The notes beneath the pieces are model-generated. The model was not told the origin of the DNA and made no database searches. It worked only from the letters and a program-made list of their open reading frames with translations. A stretch of DNA of 33,034 nucleotides from Candidatus Rifleibacteriota bacterium. Lineage in GTDB: Bacteria > Riflebacteria > Ozemobacteria > Ozemobacterales > Ozemobacteraceae. The stretch is taken from positions 1-33,034 of the forward strand of contig JAKQOH010000215.1 in the NCBI GenBank assembly GCA_029565415.1, given 5' to 3'. Shown in pieces: positions 22,999-33,034 of the stretch. The position numbers and the translations under genes were made by a program. Position 1 is the first letter of the stretch, and each line of letters opens with the position of its first letter.

Positions 22999-24405
22999 AT
23001 GTCCCGGATCGATCGAATCATCGTGTTGTCGTTGGGGATGGCTCTGGTCTCGGCCGCTGGCATGGCCGCCGAACCGTTATCGGTCGGAGATGCCGTCAGA
23101 AAAGCTTTGGAACACAGCCCTTCTCTCCAGGCAAGCCGTGAAGGGGAGACGGTGGCCCGGGAAAAGATCGGCGAAGCCCGGTCGATGCGCGGCGTTCGCG
23201 TCACGGCCGGTATTTCCGACACGCGCCTGAACAGCCCGATGATGGCGTTCGGAGCCAGGCTCGACCAGGGGCGTATTGCGATGAGTGATTTCCAGCCCGA
23301 CCGGCTGAACGATCCCGACGCCGTCAACAACCTCAAGATCGGTGCACAGGTCGTCCTGCCGGTGTATCTCGGCGGCATGGATGCACACGCGGTGAGCGCG
23401 GCCCGTTCCGGAAAAACGGCCGCCGGTCACGACACGGCCCATGCCTCGGAAGAAGTGATCTTCCAGGCGATCGATGCCTATCTGGGAGTCCTTCTGGCGC
23501 GGGAAAGCGTGTCCGTTGCCGAAAAAGCCTGTGATGCCTCGCTCGAGAGCCTGCGGAATGCCGAAGCCGCCGTTGCCGCCCAGCGTGCCGTCGCCTCGGA
23601 TCTCCTCCAGGCCCGGGTGCACCATTCGCAGAACGAGGAAACCCTCCTGCGGATGAAGAATCAGCACGCCCTGGCCCTCGAGGCTCTGGCGACCGTGATG
23701 GGAGTCGCTTCCGCCACTGATTTCGATCTGACCATGCCGCTGCTGAACCAGGAGTGCACCTCCTGCGGCGATGCCCCGGCCCATTTGCTGGAAACGGCTC
23801 TGCGCCAGCGGCCGGACTATCTCGCCCTCCTCGAGCGCGTGAATGCGCTCGAACGAAGCGCGAAGATGCATGACGGGGCGGTCCGCCCCCACGTGGCGAT
23901 CGGCGCCGCGGCGGAACAGAACCGGGACGGCTTCGGCGGCGACAGCCATGGCAACAACATGGTGTTCGCCCGCGTCGACTGGAACATCGCCGACGGCGGT
24001 GAGGCGAAGCACAAGGCCGCCGGGGCCCGGGCCCAGGCGAACCAGATGCGCCGCATGGCCGAGGCGCTGAAAGACGGCATTCATCTCCAGATCCGCGAAG
24101 CCATCACCGGCCTCAACAATGCCCTCGAACGCATCCGCGTCAGCCGGGAGGCGATCGATCACAGCGACGAGTCCCTTCGCATCCTTCGTGACCGGTATGC
24201 TGCCGGCCTCGCGATCATGAGTGATGTGCTCGGGGCCGAGACCGGCCTGCTCTCTCACCGCATGAACCACGTCAAGGCGCTCTACGACTATTCGATCAGC
24301 CGGGCCCGCCTGAAAATGGCCCTCGGCGAACTGACGCTCGAACGCTGCGTTCTCCTGCATGACCAGGCTTTGACTCCCGTTGCCACCGGCTCGTCCGGCA
24401 TGTGA
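22999..24405 (+). CDS. TolC family outer membrane efflux protein
   Basis: A 468-residue outer membrane channel component. The signal peptide (about 1-23, hydrophobic IIVLSLGMALVSAAG, cleavage near AMAAEP-type site) is followed by the family start EPLSVGDAVRKALEHSPSLQA and two repeats of long amphipathic helices rich in Ala, Glu and Arg (e.g. EAITGLNNALERIRVSREA) that form the periplasmic tunnel. It would trimerise and dock to the adaptor encoded next. ATG 22999 is preceded by AGGAGG; an in-frame extension to 22882 would bury the signal peptide. First gene of a tripartite efflux operon in the order channel, adaptor, pump. Substrate unknown. Confidence 0.92.
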   Translation: MSRIDRIIVLSLGMALVSAAGMAAEPLSVGDAVRKALEHSPSLQASREGETVAREKIGEARSMRGVRVTAGISDTRLNSPMMAFGARLDQGRIAMSDFQPDRLNDPDAVNNLKIGAQVVLPVYLGGMDAHAVSAARSGKTAAGHDTAHASEEVIFQAIDAYLGVLLARESVSVAEKACDASLESLRNAEAAVAAQRAVASDLLQARVHHSQNEETLLRMKNQHALALEALATVMGVASATDFDLTMPLLNQECTSCGDAPAHLLETALRQRPDYLALLERVNALERSAKMHDGAVRPHVAIGAAAEQNRDGFGGDSHGNNMVFARVDWNIADGGEAKHKAAGARAQANQMRRMAEALKDGIHLQIREAITGLNNALERIRVSREAIDHSDESLRILRDRYAAGLAIMSDVLGAETGLLSHRMNHVKALYDYSISRARLKMALGELTLERCVLLHDQALTPVATGSSGM

Positions 24406-24443
24406 CAGCTCTGAACCGAGACATTTCGGAGGCCAAAATAAAT

Positions 24444-25577
24444 ATGAATAGAAATATATTATCTGGTGTTGTAATTTCGCTCGCCCTTTTCGCTGGTTGT
24501 CCGATTTCGGCCCAGGAATTCTGGCAGACGGCCGGAATGACCGAGCGGAGCCTCACCTACGAAGCGGTCGGGAACATCCAGCCGAAGATCGTCACGACCC
24601 TCTCGAGCAAGGTCATGGGGAACGTGCTCGAGGTGCTCAAGCGTGAGGGGGACACCGTCTCGGCCGGGGAAGTCGTGGTGAAAATCGATGCGAGGGATGT
24701 GGCATCGGATCTGGCCGGCGCCCGGGCGGGACTCTCCGAAGCGGTGGCCATGAAGAGCGAGATCGATCGCGGGCTTCAGGCTGCCGGAGCTCAGAAACAG
24801 CAGGCCGAGGCCGGTCTCAAGCTGGCCGAGGCTTCATATCAGCGGATCAGGGAGCTGTTCGAGAAGAAATCCGTGAGTCGGCAGGAGTTCGACCAGGCCG
24901 AGGCGGCCTACTCCTCGGCCCGGGCCCAGGTGGCCGGGGCGCAGGCGCAGATCGATGCCCTCGAGGCGAAAAAGGCCACCGTGAGCGCCCGCATGAGTCA
25001 GGCCCAGGCCGGAATCAGCAAGGTTGAAACGATCCGGAATCTGGCCGAAGTTGCCTCCCCCTTCGGCGGTCGCGTCACGGCCCGGCGCATCGAGCCCGGC
25101 ATGCTTGCGGCTCCCGGCGTGCCCCTGCTGACGATCGAGGACTCGTCGCAACTCCGGTTCGAAGCCATGGTGCCGGAGCGGTTCATTGCCTCGATCACCG
25201 AGGGCCAGCAGGTCCAGGTCACGATCGACGCCCTCGGCAGCCGCTCGTTCTCCGGCATCGTTGCCGAGCTTCTTCCCGCTGCCGACCCGCTCTCCCACAC
25301 CTTTCTCGTGAAAATTGCCCTGACGGTCCAGCCCGGGATGAAAAGCGGCATGTACGCCCGCGGCTCCTTCGGCATCGGCTCCGAATCGGTTCTGGTGGTG
25401 CCTTCCGAGGCGGTCGAGACGCGAGGCCAGCTTGACGGCGTCTGGGTCGAGCGCGAAGGGAAGCCCGTCTTCCGGCTCATCCGCACGGGGCGCGCGCTTC
25501 CCGAGGGCATCGAGATCCTCGCGGGACTCCGGCCCGGCGAAAAGTTTCTGTCGAAGCCCCCCGCCGAAGGGAAGTGA
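24444..25577 (+). CDS. RND efflux periplasmic adaptor (membrane fusion protein)
   Basis: A 377-residue HlyD/MFP-type adaptor that links the inner membrane pump to the TolC channel. A lipoyl-like segment (VGNIQPKIVTTLSSKVMGNVLEV) is followed by a long coiled-coil hairpin (about 90-195, rich in Ala/Gln/Glu), the second lipoyl half (ASPFGGRVTARRIEPG) and the beta-barrel. The N-terminus has a signal sequence ending LFAGC at Cys19, a near-lipobox with Phe at -3, so it may be a lipoprotein. ATG 24444 with GGAGG upstream is chosen; an ATG at 24402 overlapping the tolC-like stop is the alternative. The first codons are AT-rich, unlike the rest of the gene. Confidence 0.92.
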   Translation: MNRNILSGVVISLALFAGCPISAQEFWQTAGMTERSLTYEAVGNIQPKIVTTLSSKVMGNVLEVLKREGDTVSAGEVVVKIDARDVASDLAGARAGLSEAVAMKSEIDRGLQAAGAQKQQAEAGLKLAEASYQRIRELFEKKSVSRQEFDQAEAAYSSARAQVAGAQAQIDALEAKKATVSARMSQAQAGISKVETIRNLAEVASPFGGRVTARRIEPGMLAAPGVPLLTIEDSSQLRFEAMVPERFIASITEGQQVQVTIDALGSRSFSGIVAELLPAADPLSHTFLVKIALTVQPGMKSGMYARGSFGIGSESVLVVPSEAVETRGQLDGVWVEREGKPVFRLIRTGRALPEGIEILAGLRPGEKFLSKPPAEGK

Positions 25578-25583
25578 TCATCC

Positions 25584-28814
<3,231 letters not shown>

Positions 28815-28821
28815 GATGGGG

Positions 28822-28862
28822 GAAAAACAAGACCGCGGGGCCGGAGAAATCCGGCCCCGCGG
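28822..28862. terminator. Bidirectional terminator between the efflux and sigma-factor operons
   Basis: A perfect 13-bp stem (28833-28845 with 28850-28862) is closed by a GAAA tetraloop. On the minus strand it is followed by CTTGTTTTTCCC, a good T-run for ending the sigma/anti-sigma operon whose last stop is at 28879. On the plus strand it follows the permease stop by 19 bases and lacks a T-run, but probably also ends the efflux operon. Confidence 0.85.
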
Positions 28863-28878
28863 GTGCTTTACGGAGGAT

Positions 28879-29961
28879 TCAGTTCGAGCCGGGCTGATGC
28901 TCGAGCAGGGTTGAAAGCGGGTCGTCGGTGACGGCGACCGGAGAGGCGACCTCGGCGGGCTGCGATGCCTGGCCGATCGCGGCGGGCCCGGTGGCGGGAC
29001 GCACGACGGGATGAGCGGTGTCGGCCGGCCGGTCGATCGTGACGCCGGGCGATGCCGGAAGCGGAGGGGTGGCGGTCGCACAAACGGCGCTCGCGTCGGG
29101 CTCGGGGAGGGGTTCGGTGAGGAGCCGGTCGCCGGCGCGGATGCGGGTGCCGGCTGTCACGACGGTCGGAGCGGCCGAGGCGACGGTGTCGAACGTCATC
29201 TGGCCGGCGGTCAGATCGATGGTGCAGACGCCGGAGGCCAGGCACAGCCGGAATGTGGCAGCCTGGATGCGGGTCGTGGCGGGGCCGGCCGAAAGCAGCC
29301 GGGATTGGCCCGAGGTGCCTGCTGCAAGCGCGCCGCGGATCGAGCCCGCCTCGACCCGGATGGCGGTGCCCTCGATGCTGATCTGCGAGCCGGGGAGCAG
29401 TTCGATCCATTCGCCGGGGTTTCCGGAAAGAGTCAGATGTCCGTCGGGGCCGGTCGTGAACCGGACCGGGCTCTGGTAGAGACCTTCCACCGGCTGGACC
29501 GAGGCGCGCCAGTCGCCTTCGGCGGCGGCGACCTTCAGGGGCAGCGCCTCACCCTGATGGGCCGAGCTGACGCTCAGCGGTACCGATGTGGCGGGAGTCG
29601 TTGGCGGGGCGGCGATGCGATGGGGGGCGAGATACAGAACCACGGCCAGGGCGGCTGCGGTGAGAACGGACAGCCAGCCGAGCCAGGGGGTGCCGCTGGC
29701 CGTTTCCCCGGCTTCGCCGGACGTCGCGGGGGAGGGGATCGGGAGTTTGCGGACGGCGGCCATGATTTTCGGGGTCAGGTCGGGGCCCTGGCGCAGCTCG
29801 AGACCGTGCAGCCCGGAATGGCCTTCCCGCGCCTCCTCGAGCATGGCGCGACAGGCTCCGCACTCCGCGAGATGTCGATCGCACGCCGCCCGCTCGGACG
29901 GGGGCAGCGTGTCGTCGAGATAGTCGCAGCAGGTGATTTCGTCGAAGTGGTTCATGTTCAT
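28879..29961 (-). CDS. Anti-sigma factor with zinc-finger domain and FecR-like periplasmic domain
   Basis: A 360-residue single-pass membrane protein. The N-terminal anti-sigma zinc-binding motif HxxxCxxC is present (His30, Cys34, Cys37 in DRHLAECGACRAM). A TM helix lies at about 93-112 (LGWLSVLTAAALAVVLYLA), then a periplasmic FecR-like beta domain (about 150-260: PGSQISIEGTAIRVEAGSIRG and GQMTFDTVAS) and a Pro/Ala-rich tail. The zinc domain would hold the ECF sigma factor encoded 64 bases upstream at the membrane until a signal at the periplasmic part frees it. The start has AGGA upstream; ATG two codons later (MNHFDE) is equally possible. Confidence 0.85.
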   Translation of the reverse strand: MNMNHFDEITCCDYLDDTLPPSERAACDRHLAECGACRAMLEEAREGHSGLHGLELRQGPDLTPKIMAAVRKLPIPSPATSGEAGETASGTPWLGWLSVLTAAALAVVLYLAPHRIAAPPTTPATSVPLSVSSAHQGEALPLKVAAAEGDWRASVQPVEGLYQSPVRFTTGPDGHLTLSGNPGEWIELLPGSQISIEGTAIRVEAGSIRGALAAGTSGQSRLLSAGPATTRIQAATFRLCLASGVCTIDLTAGQMTFDTVASAAPTVVTAGTRIRAGDRLLTEPLPEPDASAVCATATPPLPASPGVTIDRPADTAHPVVRPATGPAAIGQASQPAEVASPVAVTDDPLSTLLEHQPGSN

Positions 29962-30025
29962 GGTTTTTTTCCTGTCGTTCTTATCTTCCCGGGAGTTGGC
30001 GGAGAGTTACAGGAACGATCAAGAA

Positions 30026-30625
30026 TTATTCGTGCACCTCACGAAGCGGCAGCTCGGGCTCGATGGCCGAAGACTGACGGAGAGCCTGACCCAGAGAACG
30101 TTTGGCGCGAAACAGGCGGATTTTCACCAGATGGAGAGGAATCTCGAGAATATCCGCGATCTGCTGGTAGGAGCGTTCGAAAAAATAGTACAGCCAGACG
30201 ACGAGCCGGAAATCCTCGGGAAGCTTTGCCAACGCCGCGCCCACCGCTTCCTGCCGCTCTTTCAAAAGCTGATCGTCGAGCGGGTCGCAGAACACCGGGA
30301 TGTCGCGATCCGGGAGGGGAATGGCCGGCCGGCGCCGGATAGCTTTGTAACAGTGATTGGTGGCGATTTTGAGGATCCAGTTCGTGAAAGAACGGGCCTG
30401 GTCGAAGCGGCCGAGCGACTTGTAAACCGCCAGGAATACCTCCTGGACGACGTCTTCGGCTGCCGACGGCTGGCGGGTGTGGTACAGGGCCATCATGTAG
30501 ATCTTGCTCTGATATCGGCGGACCAGCTCGCCGAAGGCGTCGGTGTGGCCGTTCAGCACCTGCCTCACGAGTTCGGCGTCTTCCGGGGCCAGTCCCGGGG
30601 TGCCGGGCACGGGTTTGTCCGTCAC
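30026..30625 (-). CDS. ECF (extracytoplasmic function) RNA polymerase sigma factor
   Basis: A 199-residue sigma-70 family protein with only regions 2 and 4. Region 2 (about 24-95) includes FGELVRRYQSKIYMMAL, AEDVVQEVFLAVYKSL and FTNWILKIATNHCYKAIRRR. Region 4 (about 128-180) includes LPEDFRLVVWLYYFFERSYQQIAD and VKIRLFRAKRSL, the -35 recognition helix-turn-helix. It overlaps the GspJ-like gene by 4 bases and precedes its anti-sigma factor, the usual sigma/anti-sigma gene pair. Its unusual partners are pseudopilin genes, so it may control envelope or secretion genes. Which ECF group it belongs to cannot be told by eye. Confidence 0.93.
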   Translation of the reverse strand: MTDKPVPGTPGLAPEDAELVRQVLNGHTDAFGELVRRYQSKIYMMALYHTRQPSAAEDVVQEVFLAVYKSLGRFDQARSFTNWILKIATNHCYKAIRRRPAIPLPDRDIPVFCDPLDDQLLKERQEAVGAALAKLPEDFRLVVWLYYFFERSYQQIADILEIPLHLVKIRLFRAKRSLGQALRQSSAIEPELPLREVHE

Positions 30626-31173
30626 GGCTTCCAGCCCGTCATCAGCGTGTTGCTGGCGTGGTTCGTACAGGAGATGAAACGGTTCACCTCGAACACCTCG
30701 GTGCCTTTCGGGAAGGTGCCGATCTTGAGGTAGACGCGGAAGCCCATGCGGTTTTCGGGAAGGTCGAGCCGGGTGAACGTGTGGTGGAGGATCATCAGGT
30801 CGCGGCAGTAGGTGTGCTCTTCCGGCGTTCCCGTTTTCGGTGCGCGCTTCCGAATCATGCCGCGGCCGGAAGGATCGCGCTCGTAGATGATCGAAGTTTC
30901 GGTGAGACCCGAAGGGCTTTCCTCGAGGATCTCGACTTTCGCCGAGGCTTCCTCGGCGCCGGGAGGCATCGAGGAGAGATCGACGGCGCGCTGGATGTCG
31001 TCTTCCATCTGGGAGAGCAGGAGAGCCGTCGACTGGACGTTCGTCAGATGGGCAGCGCCTTTGGTCGAGGTTTCCATACCCTTGGTGAACAGCCGGGTGA
31101 CGGCGTAGATGATGATCGAGGCGAGCAGGACGCTGACGGCGACCTCGACGAGGGTGAAGGCGCGACGTTTCAT
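30622..31173 (-). CDS. GspJ-like pseudopilin (prepilin N-terminal cleavage domain)
   Basis: A 183-residue protein with a type IV prepilin-like start: basic MKRR, cleavage site A|FTLVEV and a hydrophobic helix (AVSVLLASIIIYAV). The residue before Phe is Ala instead of the usual Gly, and Glu at +5 is present. The C-terminal part is a beta-rich minor-pseudopilin head of GspJ-like length (MEDDIQRAVDLSSMPPG). It would be processed by a prepilin peptidase and sit in the tip of a type II secretion or pilus-like filament. It starts 2 bases after the GspI-like gene, so it is in one operon. Confidence 0.82.
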   Translation of the reverse strand: MKRRAFTLVEVAVSVLLASIIIYAVTRLFTKGMETSTKGAAHLTNVQSTALLLSQMEDDIQRAVDLSSMPPGAEEASAKVEILEESPSGLTETSIIYERDPSGRGMIRKRAPKTGTPEEHTYCRDLMILHHTFTRLDLPENRMGFRVYLKIGTFPKGTEVFEVNRFISCTNHASNTLMTGWKP

Positions 31174-31175
31174 GG

Positions 31176-31604
31176 TCAGCGGTTCCTGTACATCATGCCG
31201 GTCATCGAGATCCGGCGTTTCACATTCGCGTTGGTCCAGGAGACCTCGGCGACGAGGACTTTGTAGGCGAAGGGCACGGAAGCCGGAACGGAAGGGGTTT
31301 TCACCGAGAGCCTCCGCTGGAATCGCGGCTCCATGTGCAGTTTGAACGCCGCGCCGGCGCTCGGCGCGACTTCGAGTTCGTTGGCGTCACGATCGTTGCC
31401 CGGCTGGAGAAAAGGGCTGTCGAATGGCTTGAGCAGCGCATAGTCGAGCAGTTCGGTGGCGTAATTGTAGGCCAGGACTTCGTCCCGGGTCTGGACCGTG
31501 CCGGCCGAGCCTTTCGAGAAGATGAAAAAGATCGGGGCGAGGCAGGCCGCGACGATGAGAACGGCGATCATGACTTCGGTGATCGTGAAGGCGTGTCTGT
31601 TCAT
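31176..31604 (-). CDS. GspI-like pseudopilin (prepilin N-terminal cleavage domain)
   Basis: A 142-residue minor pseudopilin: MNRHA|FTITEVMIAVLIVAACLAPIF is the class signature (Phe +1, Glu +5, hydrophobic helix), again with Ala, not Gly, at -1. Length and the YNYATELLDYALL segment after the helix resemble GspI. It overlaps the upstream unknown gene by 4 bases and lies 2 bases from the GspJ-like gene. GspI and GspJ normally form a tip complex with GspK; the upstream, edge-truncated protein could fill the GspK role but looks different. Confidence 0.82.
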   Translation of the reverse strand: MNRHAFTITEVMIAVLIVAACLAPIFFIFSKGSAGTVQTRDEVLAYNYATELLDYALLKPFDSPFLQPGNDRDANELEVAPSAGAAFKLHMEPRFQRRLSVKTPSVPASVPFAYKVLVAEVSWTNANVKRRISMTGMMYRNR

Positions 31605-33034
31605 TTCAGCTGCAAGGGGGTCGGATCGACGTTGAACGTGAGAAGGGGCTTCTCCGAGTTGTCTTCCTGGGATGAATCCTCGATGTTGGGAAGGGCGGCG
31701 AGGGAGGGGGCGTATTCCAGATCTGCGCCCTGGGAGGCACTCGAAAGATCGAAATTCTTCATCGCGACGGCGCCCTTGATCTGGGGGCGGCCCTTGTTGG
31801 TCACGGTCACGGTGCCTTTGGCGGCGGTGAGGCCGGCCTGGACCGGGCCGTTGATGTCGAGCTTGATGTCTCCGTCGAGCGTGACGAGCTGAAGGACGTT
31901 GAAATCCGAGCCGGTGGTCCCGTTGATTGTGTTGCTGATCACGATGTCGCCCTTCTCGAGGACGATCCCGCCGTTGCTGATCACGTCGATATTTTTATCG
32001 ATCTTCAGATCGGTTTTCCCTGGCGCGTAGACCCAGCCGTTGAGGTCGAGCTTGTTATCCTTGAGGAGGCCGCGAGCCTCGAGGTTGCCCCACAATTCCT
32101 GGGAGTTCGCTGACGGCGGGAGTTCCCAGGTGGTGCGCCGTCCGGGAACCTGGAGCGCCGTGAGGAACGGGGTGATCGTCTTGAGCGATTCCGCGGGAGT
32201 CACGATATCGAACGGGGCCGGAATCTTGTGCATCTTCTCGGGGGGCGGCAAGACCTGGGCGTTCATGAGCTCGGTGAGAGGGCTTGCCTGCAGACTGGGA
32301 ATCGGAAAGGCCTGGTTGTTGTTGGTGACGATGAATGCCAGCGAAAGATTGTAGGGGCTGTATCCCAGGTCGCTTGCAAACCGCTTGTTGAACTCTTTGA
32401 GCGAGTTTGAGGAGGTAGGGTCGAAGCAGGCCATCCGGAGATCATTCTTGATGAAGGTGGTGAACGTCGAGATGTTGTCGTTTTCGGGAAGCGGCTGGGG
32501 CGAAAGATACTCCTGCCAATAGGAAAGGTCGGGCGGAGCCGCATTGGCGCCGGGGATATGGGTGAGGAACTCGGGGGAAAAGCGCTTCTTCAGATCCTTG
32601 ATGGCCTTGGCCGTGATGAAAGAACGATACACTTCGCCGAGTACGAGCGTCGGGGATCTCTTGGTGTCGGTGCCGTACAGCCGGAAAACCGAGTTGAAAC
32701 GGGCGAACGACTTGAGGGGGGACGAACTGATGAAGCTCCACCATTCCCGTGCCCCGGCCGAATTCGTGTCGAAGGTCATTCCCTGGTCCCAGCCGAGGAG
32801 GGCGATGTCTCCGCTGTCATCGAGCCATTCGATCGTGTACAGGCCGTCTCCCTTGCCGTTCTTGAAAAGATGGAATCCCTCGGAATACTTGCCCGGAGAA
32901 GGCCAGCCCCGCGTGAGATTGAGATAGAGCTTGCCGCCGCCCAGGTAGACGAGGCCGCGCTTGCCTTTGACGAGGCTGTCGAGCGTCAGGCTGCTGAGCG
33001 AGATCTGGTCGTCGCCGTTGTTGAGCACCCAGTG
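31601..33034 (-). CDS. Unknown protein of the pseudopilin operon, beta-rich C-terminus (5' end outside window)
   Basis: The last 477 residues of a larger protein; the frame is open to the right edge (HWVLNNGDD), so a GTG at 33028 is not taken as the start. I recognise no family. The first half has Trp- and aromatic-rich segments (e.g. AREWWSFISSSPLKSF). Residues near the C-terminus carry regularly spaced Gly/Asn/Asp turns with alternating hydrophobics (DVISNGGIVLEKGDIVISN, LDGDIKLDINGPVQAG), which suggests a stacked beta-helix like polymer-forming or adhesion proteins. It ends in a low-complexity tail and overlaps the GspI-like gene by 4 bases. A prepilin-like N-terminus outside the window is plausible, since such proteins often head pseudopilin operons. 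Confidence 0.75.
   Translation of the reverse strand, partial: HWVLNNGDDQISLSSLTLDSLVKGKRGLVYLGGGKLYLNLTRGWPSPGKYSEGFHLFKNGKGDGLYTIEWLDDSGDIALLGWDQGMTFDTNSAGAREWWSFISSSPLKSFARFNSVFRLYGTDTKRSPTLVLGEVYRSFITAKAIKDLKKRFSPEFLTHIPGANAAPPDLSYWQEYLSPQPLPENDNISTFTTFIKNDLRMACFDPTSSNSLKEFNKRFASDLGYSPYNLSLAFIVTNNNQAFPIPSLQASPLTELMNAQVLPPPEKMHKIPAPFDIVTPAESLKTITPFLTALQVPGRRTTWELPPSANSQELWGNLEARGLLKDNKLDLNGWVYAPGKTDLKIDKNIDVISNGGIVLEKGDIVISNTINGTTGSDFNVLQLVTLDGDIKLDINGPVQAGLTAAKGTVTVTNKGRPQIKGAVAMKNFDLSSASQGADLEYAPSLAALPNIEDSSQEDNSEKPLLTFNVDPTPLQLK

Noticed and set aside
29011..30342. Plus-strand open frame opposite the sigma/anti-sigma genes
   Set aside because: It is Gly/Arg-rich without motifs, while the minus strand gives a clear zinc-finger anti-sigma factor and ECF sigma factor.

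Overview
The window looks like chromosome of a high-GC (about 60-65 % by eye), Gram-negative-type (diderm) bacterium. It carries a TolC/adaptor/RND efflux operon, pseudopilin genes and long transmembrane cyclases with large extracytoplasmic parts. No gene fixes the phylum. The mix of a bacterial deoxyhypusine-synthase homologue, polysaccharide genes, pseudopilins and many signalling proteins would suit a delta-proteobacterial or candidate-phylum lineage, but that is a guess. There is no phage, transposase or CRISPR array. Nearly all long open frames opposite the genes are GC-driven shadows.

Layout. (1) 3-7141, plus strand: the end of a surface-polysaccharide operon, with a UDP-ManNAc dehydrogenase (cut by the window edge), a B12-binding radical SAM protein, a fused two-domain oxidoreductase, a heparinase II/III-like protein and a family 4 glycosyltransferase. 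(2) 7201-10221: a GAF-domain protein, a deoxyhypusine-synthase-like enzyme with a histone-like basic tail, and, convergent with them, tlyA (rRNA methyltransferase). (3) 10341-14786: two overlapping PAS histidine kinases and a NarL-type response regulator. (4) 15045-20944: two overlapping membrane class III nucleotide cyclases. (5) 20945-21383: no protein gene, but a near-perfect sigma-54 promoter followed about 280 nt later by a strong intrinsic terminator, so probably a small RNA or a regulated leader. (6) 21384-22586: a secreted beta-propeller-like protein; then tRNA-Ala(GGC) on the minus strand with its own promoter and terminator. (7) 22999-28814: a complete RND efflux operon. (8) 28879-33034, minus strand: an unknown protein (cut by the edge), GspI- and GspJ-like pseudopilins, an ECF sigma factor and its anti-sigma factor, tightly packed.

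The most striking point is that regions 3 and 4 each hold a tandem pair of paralogues whose catalytic losses are complementary. In the kinase pair, the first protein keeps the phospho-accepting histidine (His491) but has a ruined ATP-binding domain. The second has an intact ATP-binding domain but asparagine in place of the histidine (Asn379). In the cyclase pair, the first protein keeps both metal-binding aspartates (Asp807, Asp851) but has lost the substrate- and transition-state residues (Arg847, Ala920, Asp927). The second has lost the first metal aspartate (Cys811) but keeps Lys853, Thr920, Asn927 and Arg931. Each pair is predicted to work only as a heterodimer with one active site, like mammalian adenylyl cyclase C1/C2 or the Rhodobacter CheA3/CheA4 kinases. 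Because the two pairs are neighbours, one split-enzyme signalling locus (phosphorelay plus cyclic nucleotide) is plausible, though a shared role is inference.
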